64,000 nt of DNA from an uncultured Oscillospiraceae bacterium (GTDB taxonomy: Bacteria; Bacillota; Clostridia; Oscillospirales; Oscillospiraceae): the NCBI GenBank assembly GCA_944385765.1, contig CALWYL010000002.1:1-64000 (forward strand), read 5' to 3'. Positions 59,237-64,000 of the stretch are shown here, piece by piece. The position numbers and the translations under genes are program-made. How positions within the stretch are numbered: position 1 is the stretch's first letter; every line of letters starts with the position of its first letter. The notes under the pieces are model-generated. The model saw only the letters and a program-made list of their open reading frames with translations, had not been told where the DNA came from and ran no database searches.

Positions 59237-62200
59237 TTAGTCTTGCACGTAGAAGATATAGCCGGTGGCCTCGAGGCCGTAGCGCACCAGGTAGCCCCTC
59301 AGCGAGGCGTGGTTCAGCTCGTAGTAGGCGTAGCGGCTGCTGTCCCAGCTGCTGTCCCATCCGGCGTCGCCCTCGTGCAGCTCGGTCATCGCCGTGGCCG
59401 GCACCAGCACCTTGCCGCTGTCCGGGTCGACGGCCGTCACGGTCAGCCGCAGGTCGGCAATGCCGCCGGCGGGCTCGACATAGGCGGAGGCGCCCTCGGG
59501 GGCGATGGTCCTCTGGAGCTGCAGCACCGTGCGCGTGGGGGTCTTGACGATGAACTCGCCGTTGGCCGTGATATTGCCGATGACGACGGTTATCGTGCTC
59601 TCATTGGGGTCGAGGTAGTAGTTGGTGTTCGCGCTAATCAGCCTCACCGTCTGCTCTCCCGCGCCCGCGGAGGTGTTGAGCCCGCTCACGCTCAGCAGCA
59701 GGTCCCTGTAGTCGTGCTCCAGGTTCGCGGCCAGGCCCTCTATCTTCAGCTGCGGCCCGATGATGGTCATCAGGTCCTCGGCCTTCGTGCCGGCAGGCAC
59801 GGCCACGGTCACGTTCTCGATGGATACCGGCCTCTGCGTCACATCCTGGCGGCCGTTCACCACCGTGACGCTGTAGTTGCGGGAGTTGGTCTGGCCGGTT
59901 ATCACGTAGTCCGCCTCATCGATGGCGGGGTCGGGCACTATCAGCTGGTGGTCCAGCGTGCCGTGCTCGGACGTAATCTTGCCGCCGTTGTACTTCTCAT
60001 TGGCCGCCGCCTCGGCGCTCAGGTCGTAATCCACATTGAGCACCGCGAACTCGGCCTGTGCCCTGCCGGTATCCCAGAGGTCGGCCACGGAGTCGCCCCC
60101 AATCAGGCCATTTCCGCCTATCTGGTAATCCAGCACCTGGTTGCGCTCGCCGAACACCCTGTCGCCCTCGTTCTCAAAGGCGGCCTCAGGCAGATTGGTG
60201 TAGAGCCCGGCGAGCTCGTTGTCGTTCTTCTCGCGCCACTGGTTGGTGGCGCCCTCGGTGTCCGTCAGGCTGCCCACCGTGAAGGTGAGCTCCCTCTGGG
60301 TTATGTCGTAGTCGTTGTCCGCCATGCCCGCGTCGTAGTGCGCGTAGGACACGTTGTAGTTGTAGCCCTCCGTGCCGCCGGCCACGAGTATCTCATAGCC
60401 GTCCACGTCGCTGTTGTAGCGCGCGTCCGCCTGCACCACGCCGCTGGCGAGCACATCGGCCAGGCTGTCGCCGGCCACTATCGGCGCCGCCGTGTAGCGG
60501 TCCTCGCCCCTGCCGGGGAAGGTGAACACGTCGCCGTACACGCTCGTCTGGGCTATCGGCGTCACCGTGCTGTTGACGCGGTGTATCGCCAGCAGTCCCC
60601 TGCCGTCGCCGACGTTCTTGCTCGCTCCGGTGATGCTCGCGCTCACCGGGTACTCGCCGGATTCGCTCTGCGGCTGGCCGGTTATCGTGCAGTGGTCCGC
60701 GCTCAGCGGATCCTGGCTCTCAAAGAGAGTGCCGTGCATCATGTAGTAGAAGCTGTAGTTGACCTCCGCTATGCTCTGCTCGCCGGCGTTGTAGGGCACA
60801 TCCTCACGGGCTATCACCACGTCGTTGCGCCTCGGCAGCGCCGTATAGGTCTCAGACTTGGATATGGCCGTGTTGGGGTCGTCGCCGCGCGTGCCGGTGA
60901 TGGTGAACTCGCCCACGCCCTTGACGGTGATGTTGCCCTGGGCGTCCACCTCTGCTATGGCGGGGTCTCTGCTCGTCCAGGTCACCTTGCTGGCCTCGTT
61001 GGTGATGACGGCGCCGTCGCCGTCCAGCTGCCCGCTGCTGCCGTAGAGGAAGGCCTGGAACTCGTCGCCGTAATAGATGGTGCCGGGCACGCCGCGGATT
61101 TCCAGGGCGGGCCAGGGCGCCTGGTTGTTTATGGCCGCCTCGCCGTCCACATAGCTGACGGCGTAATTGCGGGCGTTCACGTCGGACATGTGTATCGTCA
61201 GATAGCCCACATGGCTCAGCTCGTCGTTGCTCAGCTCGCTGTTCTCGCCCAGGCGGAAGGTCGGCATGGCTATGAGGTCGCGCAGCTCGCTGTCCGCGCC
61301 GTAGTCTCCGTCCACGAAGCCGTCATAGGTGGCGGTGAACTTGGACTGGGTGTCGAACAGCTCAATATAGGTGTCCTCGCCGTAGATGGTCAGAGGCGCC
61401 TTGGTTATCTGGTACTCGGCGGAGGCCGTCAGGGCCACGGTGTTGGCCGTCTCGGGCACGTGCGCGGTGACCACGTAGGTCCCGTAGGCCCCGCTGGTCA
61501 CGCTGTCGTCGTACGCCCCGTCCGCCACATAGCTGACATCGCGCGGGGCGTTGTAGCTGTAGCCGGTGATGCTGCCGCCGACAAAGGTGTAGTAAGTCTC
61601 GCCGTAGATGTGCTCCAGATTGTCATGTCCGGCGTTGAAGGTCTCCACCGCGAGGTCCGGAGCCCCGTCGTAGCGGTGGCCGCTGTAGACGGCGCCAGTC
61701 GCCGTGAGCGTGGCCTGCGGCTCGCCCTTGACTATGGTCATGATGCCGTAGGCGACGTTCAGCAGCTCGCCGTTGGCCCCGTTGCCCGTGTAGGCCCGTA
61801 CCATGTACCTGCCGGCGTCTATCGGCTGGACCGCGCTGTAATTGCCGTCGGCCCCGGCGTACTCGACGGTGACGCTCTCGCCGGTAGTGGCGGTGGCAGT
61901 CACGCCGTGGGGCTGGCCGTCATAGACGTAGTTGGTGTCGGTTATGTCGATGAGCGCGCTCGCTGCGGTCCTCTCGACGCTGCCCTCCTTGACGGCCTGC
62001 GCCGCGTTGGGGTCTATCCACAGCGTCAGCGTCAATCCGCCCTTGTAATTGGTCTCGTTCATGCCGATGACCACGGTGTACTTGCCCGCGGCGGCGGTCG
62101 TGTCGACCGCCTCTATCTCGTTGCCGCTGTGGTAGTAGTAGGTAATCTGGGCCCTGGCGGCGCCTATCTGGTTGCCGCTCTGGTCAATCATGTAGAAGTC

Positions 62201-64000
62201 GTCGTCGCTTATCCGGTAGCCGGGGGCCGCGGTGATGACGTCGTACGCGTCACCGTAGAGCTGGCTGCGCGACACGGTGAAGCTCTCGGTGTAATCCGTG
62301 TTCGCTATCACATAGTTTCCGGCGTCCGGGCCGGCCAGCGCGGCGTTCATGAGGCTGAGCGTCTGATCGCCGCCCGCGGCCGCGTTGAGCCTTCCGGTGG
62401 CCGTGACGTACACGCTGTCGCCCTCGACCACGCCGGTTTTGCCGCTGGGCAGGCCGGTCGCAGCGTCGGTGGCGCTCTGCCCGAGCTCTATCGTCTGGAT
62501 GTTCACGCCGGCCACGCCGTCGTAGGTCTTGGCCTGCGCCGTCACGTCCGCTATATCTACCGCGCGCTTTTCAATGGTGTAGGTGCCCCAGGCCTCGACG
62601 TAGCCCCAGTACATGGTCTCGGGCAGGTAGGCCTTCACGCTGTAGGTGCCGGCCTCGGTGGGCTCGGCCACGCGGTCGCCCTCCCCGTCGAAGTACTGGA
62701 AGGTCACGGCCTCGCCGGCCAGAGCTGCCCATTCGGTGTAATCGCCGAAGCCGCTGATGGTGACGTCGCCGCCTGAGAGCATCTGGGCCTGGCCGTTGTA
62801 GGTGGCGGGGGACGCGTGGATGCCCATGCTGAGCACGCCGGGCACACCCGCCTCGCCCGTCTGGTCGGCGGAGGTGAAGCGGACTATGTACTGCTGCACA
62901 TTTTCCTCGGCCTTGAAGCCGTTGTTGCCGCTGAAGCTGGTGGTTATGGTGTACTCGCCGGGCTCCGCGCCGCTCCAGGTGAAGGTGGTGCCGCCGTTGA
63001 CGTTGTTGCGCGTGTCCTCAAACACCAGATTGTCAAAGCGGTCCACCACCTTGACGGACAGGCTGCCCACCGGGGTGGTGCTGCCGCCCATCATCAGGGC
63101 GTCGATGTATACGGTGTCGCCGTTGGCGCTGGCGGAGCTGGCCTTGCGGATGTTGGCGAAGAGCCTGCCCTCGGCGTCGCCCACGGTGAGGATGTTGGAG
63201 TAGAGCACGCGCTCGCCGTCCACGGCCTCCGCGCCGTAGTTGTCGAACTCGGCGTAGGCCGCCCGGGCCTTGGGGGTGTCCAGGAAGGTTATCTTGGCCC
63301 TGAAGGCGTAGCTGTATACCTGCTTGATGGCGCAGGTGTCGCTGGAGGTGGAGGTGTCCATGGCGGCCCAGTTCATGCCCTCGTCGCTGCCGCTGAGGAA
63401 CTCCTCATAGGCCTCGTAGGTCGAGCAGTACTGCCACTCCACGGTGTAGTCCACGTTCAGCTTGAGCTTGTAGATGTCCTCGAGCTCCCCGAGCTTTTCG
63501 GCTCCATCGTAGCCCGGTATGGCCGCCTCCCTGTCGGTTGCGTCGAGCGTGTAGATGGGGTGCAGCGTCAGGGTCGTGTTGGTGCCGTCGGACACCAGGT
63601 CCTTGCTGCTGATGATTATGCCGTCATAGCCGTCGCCGCTGGCGGAGCCCTTGCTCCAGGCGGTGACATTGCCGTTTCCGTCCACGCTGATGCTGTCGAG
63701 CACCTGGTTTTCGATGTTTTCCTTGTCCTGCAGCGCCACGGAGGAGAATACCGTCACCACGTCGCTGCTTATGTTCACGCTGCCGTTGATATTGTCATTT
63801 GCCGCGTAGGTCTGGTCGCCGGTGTACACGGCCCTTATCACCATCTGCCCATAGGTGCCGTCCCCGGCCACCGGCAGGCCGGAGGTGGTGATGCTGGCCT
63901 GCATCACGCCGTCTTTATCCGTCCCGGAGCTCACCTTCACCAGCTCGGCCACGTTGGTGGGCTCGTCGCCGTCGGAGACCACCGGCAGCCACTCGCTGAC
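59237..64000 (-). CDS. Giant surface protein with MBG/YDG/Big-type repeats, N-terminus outside window
   Basis: At least 1587 residues; the frame is still open at base 64000, so the start and any signal peptide lie outside. The visible chain is a run of beta-sandwich repeats: Ig-like units, YDG/MBG units (KTYDGVAGVNIQTIE; ITKAPLTIYGEDTY; ITQRELTFTVGS; VTQRPVSIENVTV), and a Big_2-like unit (VTWTSRDPAIAEVDAQGNITVKG in pieces). Such modules build extended adhesins or cell-surface fibres. The C-terminus (GYIFYVQD) has no LPxTG signal or SLH repeat of its own. The SLH protein encoded 31 bases downstream is a candidate anchor partner, which is inference. Confidence 0.8.
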   Translation of the reverse strand, partial: VSEWLPVVSDGDEPTNVAELVKVSSGTDKDGVMQASITTSGLPVAGDGTYGQMVIRAVYTGDQTYAANDNINGSVNISSDVVTVFSSVALQDKENIENQVLDSISVDGNGNVTAWSKGSASGDGYDGIIISSKDLVSDGTNTTLTLHPIYTLDATDREAAIPGYDGAEKLGELEDIYKLKLNVDYTVEWQYCSTYEAYEEFLSGSDEGMNWAAMDTSTSSDTCAIKQVYSYAFRAKITFLDTPKARAAYAEFDNYGAEAVDGERVLYSNILTVGDAEGRLFANIRKASSASANGDTVYIDALMMGGSTTPVGSLSVKVVDRFDNLVFEDTRNNVNGGTTFTWSGAEPGEYTITTSFSGNNGFKAEENVQQYIVRFTSADQTGEAGVPGVLSMGIHASPATYNGQAQMLSGGDVTISGFGDYTEWAALAGEAVTFQYFDGEGDRVAEPTEAGTYSVKAYLPETMYWGYVEAWGTYTIEKRAVDIADVTAQAKTYDGVAGVNIQTIELGQSATDAATGLPSGKTGVVEGDSVYVTATGRLNAAAGGDQTLSLMNAALAGPDAGNYVIANTDYTESFTVSRSQLYGDAYDVITAAPGYRISDDDFYMIDQSGNQIGAARAQITYYYHSGNEIEAVDTTAAAGKYTVVIGMNETNYKGGLTLTLWIDPNAAQAVKEGSVERTAASALIDITDTNYVYDGQPHGVTATATTGESVTVEYAGADGNYSAVQPIDAGRYMVRAYTGNGANGELLNVAYGIMTIVKGEPQATLTATGAVYSGHRYDGAPDLAVETFNAGHDNLEHIYGETYYTFVGGSITGYSYNAPRDVSYVADGAYDDSVTSGAYGTYVVTAHVPETANTVALTASAEYQITKAPLTIYGEDTYIELFDTQSKFTATYDGFVDGDYGADSELRDLIAMPTFRLGENSELSNDELSHVGYLTIHMSDVNARNYAVSYVDGEAAINNQAPWPALEIRGVPGTIYYGDEFQAFLYGSSGQLDGDGAVITNEASKVTWTSRDPAIAEVDAQGNITVKGVGEFTITGTRGDDPNTAISKSETYTALPRRNDVVIAREDVPYNAGEQSIAEVNYSFYYMMHGTLFESQDPLSADHCTITGQPQSESGEYPVSASITGASKNVGDGRGLLAIHRVNSTVTPIAQTSVYGDVFTFPGRGEDRYTAAPIVAGDSLADVLASGVVQADARYNSDVDGYEILVAGGTEGYNYNVSYAHYDAGMADNDYDITQRELTFTVGSLTDTEGATNQWREKNDNELAGLYTNLPEAAFENEGDRVFGERNQVLDYQIGGNGLIGGDSVADLWDTGRAQAEFAVLNVDYDLSAEAAANEKYNGGKITSEHGTLDHQLIVPDPAIDEADYVITGQTNSRNYSVTVVNGRQDVTQRPVSIENVTVAVPAGTKAEDLMTIIGPQLKIEGLAANLEHDYRDLLLSVSGLNTSAGAGEQTVRLISANTNYYLDPNESTITVVIGNITANGEFIVKTPTRTVLQLQRTIAPEGASAYVEPAGGIADLRLTVTAVDPDSGKVLVPATAMTELHEGDAGWDSSWDSSRYAYYELNHASLRGYLVRYGLEATGYIFYVQD

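Noticed and set aside
59006-62776. Plus-strand open frame of 1256 codons opposite the MBG-repeat gene
   Set aside because: Val/Gly/Ala/His-rich shadow with no motifs; the minus frame carries clear MBG/YDG units.

Overview
The window is a GC-rich (a little over 60 percent by eye), densely coded stretch of a Gram-positive chromosome. SLH-domain surface proteins, lipobox-type binding proteins, a YesM/YesN-type two-component system, PucR regulators, strong GGAGG ribosome sites and frequent GTG/TTG starts point to an anaerobic member of the Clostridia, perhaps a high-GC gut Oscillospirales. That placement is inference. I saw no phage, insertion sequence, CRISPR array or rRNA gene. Both edges cut genes: an alpha/beta hydrolase on the left and a giant MBG-repeat protein on the right.

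Layout. (1) 1-9900: hydrolase end; a minus-strand hydantoin-type locus (NCS1 permease, DUF917, HyuA-like protein, Asp/Glu/hydantoin-type racemase) beside its PucR regulator; a MATE exporter; a TauE/SafE permease. (2) 9993-23247: a minus-strand operon of 14 genes starting with a NitT/TauT-type ABC importer (lipoprotein, two permeases, two ATPases) and running into two Gfo/Idh/MocA oxidoreductases, four xylose-isomerase-like TIM-barrel proteins, a ROK kinase, an MDR dehydrogenase and a UPF0303 protein, with a divergent LacI regulator. One TIM-barrel protein is a fusion of what are normally two subunits of C-glycoside deglycosidase. (3) 24600-29100: pyruvate kinase, an SLH/transglutaminase-like surface protein, and a beta-phosphoglucomutase-like HAD protein with a perfect palindromic operator. 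(4) 29235-35400: a TRAP transporter operon with a D-glutamate-cyclase-like (DUF4392) protein and RidA, next to a second PucR-type regulator. (5) 35400-41000: tRNA-Ala, tRNA-Asp, tRNA-Thr, a stalk-domain protein with a degenerate NodB domain, MutM, a radical SAM protein and a UvrD/PcrA-like helicase. (6) 41079-58172: a second glycoside locus in two divergent transcripts: deoC, lacZ, gntR, histidine kinase and response regulator leftward; CUT1 ABC importer, three Gfo/Idh proteins, one TIM-barrel protein and a GH13 glucosidase rightward. (7) 58300-64000: an SLH protein and the MBG-repeat giant.

The most unusual content is region 2. Its gene set fits oxidation of a sugar to a 3-oxo-glycoside by a Gfo/Idh enzyme, bond cleavage by a metal-dependent TIM-barrel lyase, and processing of the freed oxo-sugar, here with a single-chain form of the lyase and a dedicated importer whose two ATPases appear to form one canonical and one degenerate nucleotide site. 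Region 6 repeats the Gfo/Idh plus TIM-barrel theme beside conventional LacZ and GH13 hydrolases. Functional statements rest on motif recognition by eye; no database search was run.
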